Shown here: positions 1 through 5,462 of the stretch, piece after piece
How positions within the stretch are numbered: position 1 is the first letter of the stretch
Layout: each line of letters starts with the position of its first letter
Origin: Candidatus Binatia bacterium
Lineage (GTDB): Bacteria; Desulfobacterota_B; Binatia; UBA9968
Assembly: GCA_025922795.1 (NCBI GenBank)
Contig: JAICHC010000232.1
Coordinates: 1-5,462 of the forward strand
Length of the DNA stretch: 5,462 nucleotides
Direction: 5' to 3'
Program-made: the position numbers and the translations under genes
Notes under the pieces: model-generated
What the model was told of the DNA's origin: nothing
The model's input: only the letters and a program-made list of their open reading frames with translations
Database searches by the model: none

Positions 1-587
1 GATCCGAGTGCGGGTAAGGCAATTCGCCGTTCCAGGACACGATCTCTTTCGGCACCGTGATTTCACGCTCGACCATGTCTCTGTGGATCTCGAGATAGCC
101 CGGCTGCTGGTTGAGCCAGATCGAGCGGATCACCTCGTCGATTTCGCCGGCTGCCCGTAGCGGATCGTTGATGACCTTGGCGGCGCAGGTCACCTCACGG
201 TAAATGTGGAGCTGGGACTCGATCTCTCTGGCCTGATGGTGGATCAGCACACCGAGCTTGCCGCTCCTCCTCGCCGGGTCCGCCGCTGATGACGAGAATC
301 GGCACCCGCTCCGAAAACGAGCCGGCGACCGGATTGACCATGTTGTGGCCGTCGGCGCCGTAGGTCACGCATATGGCGCCGATGCGTCCGGTCGCCCGAG
401 CGTAGCCGTCGGCGGCGAACCCCACGCCCGGTTCATGGGAGAGCGTGATGATCTTTAGCCCCCTCATCCGGCCGAACTTGAAAAACAGATTGATAACCAA
501 GTCTCCCGGAATGCCGAAGAGATGGGAAACACCGATTTTCTCGAGGTAGGCGACCAGGTAATCGCCTAATTTCATTTTTCGGTGCAT
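1..587 (-). CDS. Thiamine-diphosphate-dependent 2-oxo acid decarboxylase (indolepyruvate/phenylpyruvate/pyruvate decarboxylase-like), N-terminal part, frameshifted, cut by window edge
   Basis: Predicted cytoplasmic ThDP enzyme of the 2-oxo acid decarboxylase group, which converts an aryl- or alkyl-pyruvate to aldehyde plus CO2. The first 109 residues (587 down to 261) form the start of the PYR domain: a fold opening GDYLVAYLEKIGVSHLFGIPGD, the cofactor-activating Glu in HEPG (E52), AADGYARATGR and NPVAGSFSERVPILVISGGPGEEER. The frame then breaks; if one base near 260 is dropped, it continues openly to base 2 for 86 more codons, beginning KLGVLIHHQAREIESQ. The adjacent His pair (116-117 after correction) is typical of pyruvate/indolepyruvate/phenylpyruvate decarboxylases and argues against acetolactate synthase. 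About 195 of the usual 540-600 residues are present. The start at 587 has only a weak upstream purine run (GATAGG); an ATG at 575 (M5) is an alternative. The gene is divergent from the downstream lipid gene. Substrate is inferred only. Left uncorrected, the frame ends at 195 with an unrelated tail. Confidence 0.8.
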
Positions 588-1041
588 GGCGTGCCTATCT
601 TGATTTTTAAAATAAGAAAGTCACCAATCGCTGAATCGCTGTTAGGCTCCAATCCAGCTCTCAACCCTATGTCGCTCGGGCGCTGAGCCCTACAGTCGCG
701 GCAATGGATAAAGCCTTGACGGCTACCCCGCAAACCTACCGACCGAATGCTATCAGGATTTTCTTGTTTTCATCGCCGGGAAAACGCACAGGCGACAAGC
801 AATAGGCTGGAGCAACCGCACCATCGTCCTTCGCCTCCGCTAGTTCGGCGATCGCTAGCAGAAATAACCGATCCAAGGAGCGCAGGTCAAACAGATTGCC
901 AAGCCGGGCCGAGTTAAATGCGCGCTGAGGCTGGGAAAGCACGATTCCATGAGATAAGAATCCTGAAATGGACCTTGGTCGCGCCCGAACGATGCTGTCG
1001 CGTCCGTTGGATCGCGAGAAGATCCGCGACTGACAATCCGT
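588..1041. other. Divergent intergenic region with no supported gene
   Basis: This gap separates the minus-strand decarboxylase from the plus-strand lipid gene and should contain both promoters. I found no well-spaced -35/-10 pair; a TTGACG at 716-721 has no good -10 element at 16-18 bases. Short open frames exist: a plus-strand ATG at 704-805 (33 codons) and a minus-strand GTG frame at 942-736 (68 codons). Neither has a ribosome binding site or a recognisable domain, so neither is called. A near-tandem ATCGCTGA/ATCGCTGT occurs around 626-641. No tRNA or clear terminator was seen. Confidence 0.5.
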
Positions 1042-2325
1042 ATGACCGTTCTTTCTGACCTCGCGCCTGCCGCCCTAGTGATCGGTCTACTGGTCGCGAT
1101 CATCGCTATTCTTATTCTCGTCATCTGGTCGATCAAAAGGCACCGCAGTCCGCATCTGCGTATCGAATCGGATGATCCGATCGAGAAGCTGGTGGGCTCG
1201 CTGGCGGGCTTGTGTTTGGGCACGCCGATCGCGGGCAATAAGGTCGAAATTTTTGAGAACGGCGCGTTTTTCGATGTCCTGATCGACGAGATTGCGGCGG
1301 CTGAACGTTCGGTGCACTTTGAAACGTTTTTGTGGAAAGAAGGAGAGCTCAGCACCCGGGTCGCCGATGTTCTCTGCGGGCGCGCGCGGGCGGGCGTCAC
1401 GGTGCGCGTGCTGCTCGATGCGACCGGCACGAAGAAAATGGGCGAGACGACCGAGCGGCGCCTGCGCGAGAGCGGCTGCAAAGTGACGAAATTCCACCCT
1501 AAGCGCCTGCGCAACATCGGCGTCCTCAACGAGCGCGACCACCGCAAAATCGTCGTGCTTGACGGTCGCACGGCGTTGGTGTGCGGCCACTGCATCGTCG
1601 ACTGCTGGCTCGGCAACGGTGAGGACCGCGATCATTGGCGTGATGTTGCCGTGAGGCTGCGCGGACCCGCGGTCAACGCTGTGCAGGCTGTTTTCAGCGA
1701 GAACTGGGTCGAGGAGACCGGCGAGCTCTTCGCCGGCGACGATGTATTTCCCGCGCTCGAGCGCGCAGGCGAAGTCGTCGCGCACGTCGCTCACGCCAAG
1801 CCCGAAGGATCCGCCCCTGCGGTGAAGATCCTGCACCATGCTGTGATCTGCTGCGCGAAAAAGCGGCTCTGGATCCAGAACCCCTACTTCGTGCCGGAGC
1901 CCGAGGCGATCGATGCGTATGGTAAAGCGGTTGCCCGCGGGGTGGACGTGCGCGTGATGGTGCCATCAGCGGAAGCCTCCGACATGCCGATGGTGCAGCA
2001 CGCGGCGCACCGCAATTTCGAGAAGCTCCTCGCCTGCGGCGTGCGCATCTTCGAAAACCCCAAGACCCTGTTGCATCAGAAGGTTATGACCGTCGACGGC
2101 GTCTGGTCTGCGATCGGCTCCACCAACTTCGACGACCGCGCCTTCGAGATCAACGACGAGATCACGATCGGTTTCCTCGACGCGTCGCTCGCGCGCGAGC
2201 TCGAGCTGATTTTCGAGCGTGATTTGAAGGACTGCGTCGAGATCCGACTCGAGTCCTGGTCCGGGCGAGGCGTTTTCCACAAGCTCAAGGACCACTTTTT
2301 CTATCTGTTCAACGAGCAGCTTTGA
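1042..2325 (+). CDS. Cardiolipin synthase / phospholipase D-like protein with two HKD motifs
   Basis: This 427-residue protein is of the bacterial cardiolipin synthase (phospholipase D superfamily) type. Such enzymes transfer a phosphatidyl group, typically condensing two phosphatidylglycerols, at the inner membrane. One strongly hydrophobic segment (about residues 9-30) is followed by basic IKRHR, which suggests a single N-terminal anchor with the catalytic part in the cytoplasm. HKD motif 1 is H167-x-K169-x4-D174 (HRKIVVLD); HKD motif 2 is H345-x-K347-x4-D352 (HQKVMTVD), followed by the canonical GSTNFDDRAFEINDE (359-373). Between them lie the family-typical HWRDVAVRLRGPAV (198-211), FSENWVEE (218-225) and IQNPYFVPEPEAI (278-290). 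After HKD 1 the usual Gly-Gly/Ser-x-Asn is replaced by CGHCIVD (181-187). ATG 1042 is the only start in the frame after a stop at 964; it lacks a strong ribosome binding site (GAGAAG at 1016-1021 is too far). The general family is certain; cardiolipin versus another phosphatidyl transfer product is inferred, so no symbol is assigned. Confidence 0.9.
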   Translation: MTVLSDLAPAALVIGLLVAIIAILILVIWSIKRHRSPHLRIESDDPIEKLVGSLAGLCLGTPIAGNKVEIFENGAFFDVLIDEIAAAERSVHFETFLWKEGELSTRVADVLCGRARAGVTVRVLLDATGTKKMGETTERRLRESGCKVTKFHPKRLRNIGVLNERDHRKIVVLDGRTALVCGHCIVDCWLGNGEDRDHWRDVAVRLRGPAVNAVQAVFSENWVEETGELFAGDDVFPALERAGEVVAHVAHAKPEGSAPAVKILHHAVICCAKKRLWIQNPYFVPEPEAIDAYGKAVARGVDVRVMVPSAEASDMPMVQHAAHRNFEKLLACGVRIFENPKTLLHQKVMTVDGVWSAIGSTNFDDRAFEINDEITIGFLDASLARELELIFERDLKDCVEIRLESWSGRGVFHKLKDHFFYLFNEQL

Positions 2326-2354
2326 TCGCTGCGTGAATTTAGAGAGTAAGTCCG

Positions 2355-2377
2355 CTCAAGGTTCAATAGTTCAAAAG
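2355..2377. repeat. Intergenic GTTCAA-word array, copy 1
   Basis: A GCTCAAG unit is followed by GTTCAATA and GTTCAAAA, so the word GTTCAA recurs every 8 bases. The 15-mer GGTTCAATAGTTCAA (2360-2374) recurs exactly at 5036-5050. The array lies about 30 bases after the lipid gene stop. Confidence 0.65.
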
Positions 2378-2426
2378 TAAGATAAATCGACATTTCGAGA
2401 AGTCTCGAGGAGAGTAGTGTGCGCGT

Positions 2427-2446
2427 ACCCCTGGAAAGCTGGGGGT
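2427..2446 (+). other. Stem-loop downstream of the lipid gene (possible weak terminator)
   Basis: ACCCCTGG and CTGGGGGT can pair (8 bp with two adjacent G.T wobbles) around an AAAG loop. A short inverted ATCA/TGAT with a T-rich run (TTTTTATTTT) follows about 10 bases later, at 2452-2468. The T-run is not directly attached to the strong stem, so a factor-independent terminator for the upstream gene is possible but not well supported. Confidence 0.3.
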
Positions 2447-2566
2447 TAGATCACCGTGATTTTTATTTTCGAAAATTGTTCACTATTGGACAGCAATCGG
2501 TTGCAAAGCCAGGGAGCATACGTTGATGCTGACCCGGTGCAGTCAATAGAAAGCATTTCTTCGTTG

Positions 2567-2579
2567 AGCCTGCGAGGCT
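2567..2579 (+). promoter_or_regulatory. Small hairpin just upstream of a ribosome binding site
   Basis: AGCCT (2567-2571) and AGGCT (2575-2579) pair perfectly around a GCG loop, six bases before the AAGGAG ribosome binding site of the 40-residue protein gene. It may shape the 5' end of that message; no known riboswitch class is recognised. Confidence 0.3.
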
Positions 2580-2599
2580 TGGCATAAGGAGTAACGATC

Positions 2600-2722
2600 A
2601 TGAGCAAAGGCAAGGACAGCAAGAAACAAGAGAAGAAGAAACCACTGAAGACCTTGATGGAAAAAAGGGCCGCGAAAAGGGCTAAGAAAGAGAACAAATC
2701 CTTTTCGCTCGTTGTTAAATGA
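2600..2722 (+). CDS. Small lysine-rich hypothetical protein (40 aa)
   Basis: ATG at 2600 is preceded by a perfect AAGGAG (2586-2591) with an 8-base spacer, which is the main reason to call it. The product begins MSKGKDSKKQEKKKPLKTL and has 14 Lys, 2 Arg, 3 Glu and 1 Asp, giving a net charge near +12. It has no Cys or His and no signal peptide or membrane segment. The middle (about 10-33) would form a highly charged helix, and the C-terminus turns hydrophobic (SFSLVVK). I recall short lysine-rich MSKGK-type hypothetical proteins in proteobacterial genomes, but I know of no established function. Such composition fits nucleic-acid or ribosome association, which is inference only. The gene stands alone, 275 bases after the lipid gene and 431 before ftsH. 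Confidence 0.72.
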   Translation: MSKGKDSKKQEKKKPLKTLMEKRAAKRAKKENKSFSLVVK

Positions 2723-2734
2723 TCCGATAGAACC

Positions 2735-2764
2735 GGTTCAACATTCAAGGCTCAACGGTTCAAC
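2735..2764. repeat. Intergenic GTTCAA-word array, copy 2
   Basis: Units GTTCAACA, TTCAAGG, CTCAACG and GTTCAAC follow each other with 7-8 base spacing, starting 13 bases after the stop of the 40-residue protein gene. The units are more degenerate than in the other arrays. Confidence 0.6.
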
Positions 2765-2811
2765 AGGATCCAGCACGATTTCCAGTTGCCAACCGCTGCG
2801 CTCCGGGCTTA

Positions 2812-2849
2812 CGCCAGGTTCAAGAGTCTGCCCTGAGCCTGGCGAAGGG
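2812..2849. repeat. Hairpin-forming repeat with CCCTGAGCCTGGCGAAGGG word
   Basis: Bases 2812-2822 (CGCCAGGTTCA) pair with 2834-2844 (TGAGCCTGGCG) over 11 positions with one G.T wobble and an 11-base loop. The overlapping word at 2831-2849 is itself a quasi-palindrome (CCCT/AGGG and GC/GC arms with two internal G/A mismatches). From memory, this word resembles a dispersed intergenic repeat seen in many environmental bacterial genomes; copy number here cannot be tested. Confidence 0.55.
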
Positions 2850-2867
2850 TTCAAAAGATCAAAGACC

Positions 2868-2887
2868 AAGTCGAGAATTCTCGACTT
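2868..2887. repeat. Perfect 20-bp palindrome
   Basis: The arms AAGTCGAGAA and TTCTCGACTT are exact reverse complements with no spacer, and the symmetry stops at the next base on each side. It could be a dimeric-regulator operator, a cruciform or hairpin, or part of the repeat element just upstream. It lies about 270 bases before the ftsH start. Confidence 0.6.
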
Positions 2888-3129
2888 ACCGAAACGATCT
2901 CCGAAAGCTACGGATGATTCGCCGTCGAGGCGCGCCGGGGGCATGGCTCGGTCATTCCGCAAATCCGGAACTATCAAAACAAATCCTGACACTGAATTCT
3001 CGTTGGCTGAGAGATAGGGAGAGAGAATGCAATCGACTTGCAGGCGGTCGACTCCTCCTCCTCGAAGTTCCGTTTCGGTTCTGGACCCGAAAGAGCTAGT
3101 ATGACAACGGGCCATGTGAGCGGGGTTGG

Positions 3130-3149
3130 GTCTCCCCAGAGACGGAGGA
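3130..3149 (+). promoter_or_regulatory. ftsH ribosome binding site with adjoining hairpin
   Basis: GGAGGA (3144-3149) lies 4 bases before TTG 3154 and fixes that start, since no ATG lies in the right place. Immediately upstream, GTCTC (3130-3134) and GAGAC (3139-3143) form a 5-bp hairpin with loop CCCA. A (CTC)4 run at 3052-3063 is complementary to GGAGGA and could mask it in a long leader. The ribosome binding site is clear; the regulatory role is inferred. Confidence 0.6.
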
Positions 3150-3153
3150 TTTT

Positions 3154-4989
3154 TTGAGTCAATCATCAAAACGTATTGCGTTGTGGGCGGGTTTGGCACT
3201 CGTCTTTATTGTGGTTTTTGCTGTTTTTAACCGGCAATACCGGACCCAGCCGGAAATTGCTTTTAGCGAATTTACCTCGGGCGTGGAGCGCGGCGACGTT
3301 CAAGAGGTCGTGATCCAGGGGCAGAATATTCAAGGCAAGTACAAGAACGGTGAACAGTTCAGAACTTTTGCGCCGGACGATCCGGAGCTGGTGAAGTCAT
3401 TGCGCGATAAACAGGTGAAAATCGCCGCCAAGCCGCAGGATGACTCGCCATGGTACATCGTGCTGCTGCTTAACTGGTTTCCCATGCTGCTTCTGCTCGG
3501 CGTGTGGATATTTTTCATGCGCCAGATGCAGGTCGGCGGTGGTAAAGCGATGTCCTTCGGCAAGAGCCGCGCCAAGCTGCTTACGGAGAATCAACACCGC
3601 GTAACTTTCAGCGACGTCGCCGGTGTCGACGAAGCCAAGGATGATCTGCAAGAGATCATTGCGTTTCTAAAAGATCCGAAGAAATTTACGAAACTGGGCG
3701 GTAGAATTCCCAAAGGCTGTTTGCTCGTCGGAGCCCCGGGAACCGGCAAAACGTTGTTGGCCCGGGCCATCGCGGGCGAAGCCGGAGTTCCGTTTTTCAG
3801 CATCAGCGGTTCCGATTTCGTAGAAATGTTCGTCGGCGTCGGTGCCTCTCGTGTTCGCGATCTGTTCGTTCAGGGCAAGAAGAAGGCGCCTTGCATCATC
3901 TTTATCGACGAAATCGACGCCGTCGGGCGTCACCGCGGAGCCGGTTTCGGCGGCGGCAATGACGAGCGGGAACAAACGCTCAATCAACTGCTGGTGGAAA
4001 TGGACGGGTTCGAGTTCAACGAAGGAGTTATTCTTATCGCCGCAACCAACCGGCCCGACGTACTGGATCCCGCGTTGCTCCGTCCGGGGCGGTTCGATCG
4101 CCATGTTGTCGTGCCCCGGCCGGACATCAAAGGGCGAGAGGGTATCCTGCAAGTGCACTCGCGCAAGGTTCCGTTGGCGGCGGACGTCGATGTGAGCGTG
4201 CTGGCGCGAGCCACGCCCGGTTTTACCGGCGCGGACTTGGAAAATCTCGTAAACGAAGCGGCTTTGTTGGCAGCTCGGAACGACCAGGAAAAGGTCAATA
4301 TGCTCGACCTGGAGCTGGCCAAGGATAAGGTCATGATGGGTGCCGAGCGGCGCAGCATGATTATCAGCGACGAAGAGAAGCGCACAACGGCCTATCATGA
4401 AGCCGGGCATGCCCTGGTGGCGAAGCTACTGCCGGGCGCCGATCCGGTCTACAAAGTGACGATTATTCCCCGCGGCGTGGCATTGGGTTTAACGCAGCAA
4501 TTGCCCGAGGACGAAAAGCATACCTATCCCAGGGAATATCTGCTCAATAGATTGGTGATCCTGTTCGGCGGCCGCGTCGCCGAAGAGCTCGTGCTCAAGC
4601 AAATAACAACGGGCGCAGGGAACGATATCGAGAAAGCCACAGAGCTGGCGCACCGGATGGTCTGCGAGTGGGGGATGAGCGAAAAGCTCGGGCCGATGAC
4701 TTTCGGCAAAAAAGAGGAAGAGATTTTTCTGGGCCGAGATTTTACGCAGAAATCGGACTACTCCAAAACCACGGCGATCGAGATCGACGCCGAGATCAGG
4801 CGCATTATCCAGGACAGTTACCATCGGGCCAAGGACTTGTTAACCACGAATCTCGGTCTGCTCCATAAAGTTGCCGAGACGCTGCTCGAAAAAGAGGTTC
4901 TAGACGGTTCGGAGATTGATGCGATTTTCAGAGCTTTCGGCGGTAACGGCGGAGATCCGTTCGCACCATCCACTGCGACGGTTTCGTGA
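3154..4989 (+). CDS. ftsH: ATP-dependent zinc metalloprotease FtsH
   Basis: A 611-residue membrane-bound AAA+ protease that forms hexamers at the inner membrane. The family degrades misassembled membrane proteins and selected cytoplasmic regulators. Two membrane segments (about 9-25 and 101-121) flank a periplasmic domain. The AAA+ module has Walker A GAPGTGKT (193-200), the pore loop region MFVGVGAS (225-232), Walker B IIFIDEID (248-255) and the second region of homology with arginine fingers, ending LRPGRFDR (309-316). The protease domain has the zinc site HEAGH (415-419, catalytic E416) and the third ligand Asp in [12 protein letters not shown] (D491). All key residues are present and length is normal, so it should be active. 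The start is TTG at 3154, supported by GGAGGA just upstream and by the family-like opening [11 protein letters not shown]. The C-terminus is short and Gly/Pro/Ser-rich. tilS is not immediately upstream and folP/glmM do not follow, unlike many bacteria. It sits alone between two small basic protein genes. Confidence 0.97.
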   Translation: MSQSSKRIALWAGLALVFIVVFAVFNRQYRTQPEIAFSEFTSGVERGDVQEVVIQGQNIQGKYKNGEQFRTFAPDDPELVKSLRDKQVKIAAKPQDDSPWYIVLLLNWFPMLLLLGVWIFFMRQMQVGGGKAMSFGKSRAKLLTENQHRVTFSDVAGVDEAKDDLQEIIAFLKDPKKFTKLGGRIPKGCLLVGAPGTGKTLLARAIAGEAGVPFFSISGSDFVEMFVGVGASRVRDLFVQGKKKAPCIIFIDEIDAVGRHRGAGFGGGNDEREQTLNQLLVEMDGFEFNEGVILIAATNRPDVLDPALLRPGRFDRHVVVPRPDIKGREGILQVHSRKVPLAADVDVSVLARATPGFTGADLENLVNEAALLAARNDQEKVNMLDLELAKDKVMMGAERRSMIISDEEKRTTAYHEAGHALVAKLLPGADPVYKVTIIPRGVALGLTQQLPEDEKHTYPREYLLNRLVILFGGRVAEELVLKQITTGAGNDIEKATELAHRMVCEWGMSEKLGPMTFGKKEEEIFLGRDFTQKSDYSKTTAIEIDAEIRRIIQDSYHRAKDLLTTNLGLLHKVAETLLEKEVLDGSEIDAIFRAFGGNGGDPFAPSTATVS

Positions 4990-5018
4990 TAAAGGCTGAG
5001 GCCCGTTAGAGCCGTCGC

Positions 5019-5053
5019 GGGTTCAAAAGTTCGACGGTTCAATAGTTCAACGC
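5019..5053. repeat. Intergenic GTTCAA-word array, copy 3
   Basis: Four units in exact 8-base phase, GTTCAAAA, GTTCGACG, GTTCAATA and GTTCAACG (5021-5052), lie 30 bases after the ftsH stop. The array shares a 15-base identity (5036-5050) with the array after the lipid gene. The rest of 4990-5192 shows no gene; a five-codon ATG frame at 5179 ends inside the next start and is not called. Confidence 0.7.
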
Positions 5054-5192
5054 AATTGTCAGAACCGAACGGTTTTAGCTCCAACCGGGAGCGCGCATAT
5101 CGGGCGAGTGAGGTGGCTGACCTGCCTGACCGGTGGAAGTTTGTTGCTGGATAGCGGTGCGGTAATGAGAGAAGTCGCATGGAGGGCACTAA

Positions 5193-5327
5193 ATGAACCA
5201 GAACGCGAAACGTAATTTGCAACGCCGCAAGCGCCAAGCAAGTCGGCTTGCTAAACGAGAATATTTTAGGAGAAAGAAGGAAGTCGGCAATGTGCCAGCT
5301 GCCGGGAAGGACAAATTAAGTTATTAA
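5193..5327 (+). CDS. Small arginine/lysine-rich hypothetical protein (44 aa)
   Basis: ATG 5193 follows GGAGGG (5181-5186) with a 6-base spacer, and the frame ends in TAA followed at once by TGA. The product begins MNQNAKRNLQRRKRQASRLA and carries 8 Arg and 7 Lys against 2 Glu and 1 Asp, net charge about +12. The basic part (6-30) could be one amphipathic helix; the tail (VGNVPAAGKDKLSY) is neutral and probably loose. No Cys or membrane segment is present. I do not recognise the family. Composition suggests RNA, DNA or ribosome binding, which is inference. It lies 203 bases after ftsH, beyond a repeat array, so co-transcription with ftsH is possible but unproven. It is not an obvious sequence relative of the 40-residue protein upstream, despite similar size and charge. 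Confidence 0.65.
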   Translation: MNQNAKRNLQRRKRQASRLAKREYFRRKKEVGNVPAAGKDKLSY

Positions 5328-5462
5328 TGAGTTCATTGGTATGTAGACATGTGACATGGGCGGCGTGCTTCGGGTCAAGCCCTTCCGAACGCAGTCAATG
5401 GGCCTGTGCCTTGTAGGCCACCACGCCATCCTCCCCAAGGGTGCTCATTAGGGGCTCGGGCC
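5328..5462. other. Right-edge region, no supported gene
   Basis: A bulged inverted repeat (GCGT..TCGG with CCGAACGC, 5363-5392) and a small hairpin (GGCCT/AGGCC, 5401-5419) are visible, without T-runs. On the minus strand, one frame is open from the window edge to a TGA at 5397-5395, giving a tail ...STLGEDGVVAYKAQAH. It could be the C-terminus of a convergent gene, but about 22 codons are too few to call. A plus-strand ATG frame at 5356-5451 (31 codons) has no ribosome binding site. Confidence 0.35.

Larger units (their letters stand above)
2723..3153. other. Repeat-rich intergenic region before ftsH
   Basis: No gene is supported here. In order it holds a GTTCAA array (2735-2764), a hairpin containing the CCCTGAGC...GAAGGG word (2812-2849), a further GTTCAAAAGATCAAAG stretch (2850-2864), a perfect 20-bp palindrome (2868-2887), a small inverted repeat TTCCG/CGGAA (about 2955-2970), and a purine-rich then pyrimidine-rich leader before ftsH (3009-3153). 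Open frames on both strands lack ribosome binding sites and overlap these repeats. Confidence 0.55.

Noticed and set aside
704..805. Plus-strand 33-codon ATG frame
   Set aside because: There is no ribosome binding site, biased composition or similarity that I recognise.
736..942. Minus-strand 68-codon frame with GTG start in the divergent gap
   Set aside because: It has no ribosome binding site and no recognised motif. The same frame runs open upstream into the opposite strand of the lipid gene, as expected for a chance frame.
855..1839. Long minus-strand frames opposite the lipid gene (253 and 250 codons)
   Set aside because: The plus-strand frame has two intact HKD motifs; the antisense frames are low-complexity and Arg/Ala-rich, typical of shadows in GC-rich coding DNA.
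2446..2748. Minus-strand 100-codon frame with Phe/Leu-rich segment resembling a membrane helix
   Set aside because: The hydrophobic stretch is the antisense of Lys codons (AAG/AAA read as CTT/TTT) in the 40-aa gene, which has the strong ribosome binding site.
2738..3199. Minus-strand 153-codon frame and plus-strand frames across the repeat-rich gap
   Set aside because: They lack ribosome binding sites and run through the GTTCAA arrays and palindrome, with no family-like sequence.
3667..4410. Minus-strand 247-codon frame opposite ftsH
   Set aside because: It is the antisense of the highly conserved AAA+ domain of FtsH, with no independent motif.
2355..5053. CRISPR array formed by GTTCAA repeats
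   Set aside because: Units are 7-8 bases in tandem without unique spacers of 25-40 bases, and no cas gene is present.
5179..5196. Five-codon frame whose TGA overlaps the ATG of the 44-aa gene (ATGA coupling)
   Set aside because: It contains the ribosome binding site of the next gene and has none of its own; the overlap is probably incidental.

Overview
The window reads as a piece of chromosome from an uncultured, moderately GC-rich Gram-negative bacterium. The two clearest genes are ordinary bacterial housekeeping types: a cardiolipin synthase/phospholipase D-like enzyme and the membrane protease FtsH. The intergenic DNA carries short tandem GTTCAA-type words. From memory, such repeats are common in environmental deltaproteobacteria-like and related soil or groundwater genomes. 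That is a weak taxonomic hint, not a proof.

Layout. Positions 1-587 (minus strand) hold the N-terminal third of a thiamine-diphosphate 2-oxo acid decarboxylase. It runs off the left edge and is interrupted by one apparent extra base near 260. Positions 588-1041 are a divergent intergenic region with no supported gene. Positions 1042-2325 (plus) encode a membrane-anchored two-HKD phospholipase D/cardiolipin synthase-like protein. Positions 2326-2599 are intergenic, with a GTTCAA array and two small hairpins. Positions 2600-2722 (plus) encode a 40-residue lysine-rich protein behind an excellent ribosome binding site. Positions 2723-3153 are a repeat-rich intergenic stretch with GTTCAA words, a long hairpin and a perfect 20-bp palindrome; its last part is the leader of the next gene. 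Positions 3154-4989 (plus) encode a full-length FtsH starting at TTG. Positions 4990-5192 contain another GTTCAA array. Positions 5193-5327 (plus) encode a second, arginine/lysine-rich small protein of 44 residues, again with a strong ribosome binding site. Positions 5328-5462 have no clear gene; one minus-strand frame is open at the right edge.

Function. Lipid synthesis at the inner membrane (cardiolipin) and inner-membrane protein quality control (FtsH) are both envelope functions. The genes are separated by long repeat-bearing gaps and do not look like one operon, so no joint pathway is claimed. I do not see a convincing new defence, mobile or biosynthetic system. The least explained items are the two highly basic small proteins flanking ftsH, the octamer-phased GTTCAA arrays, the 20-bp palindrome, and the frameshift in the decarboxylase.
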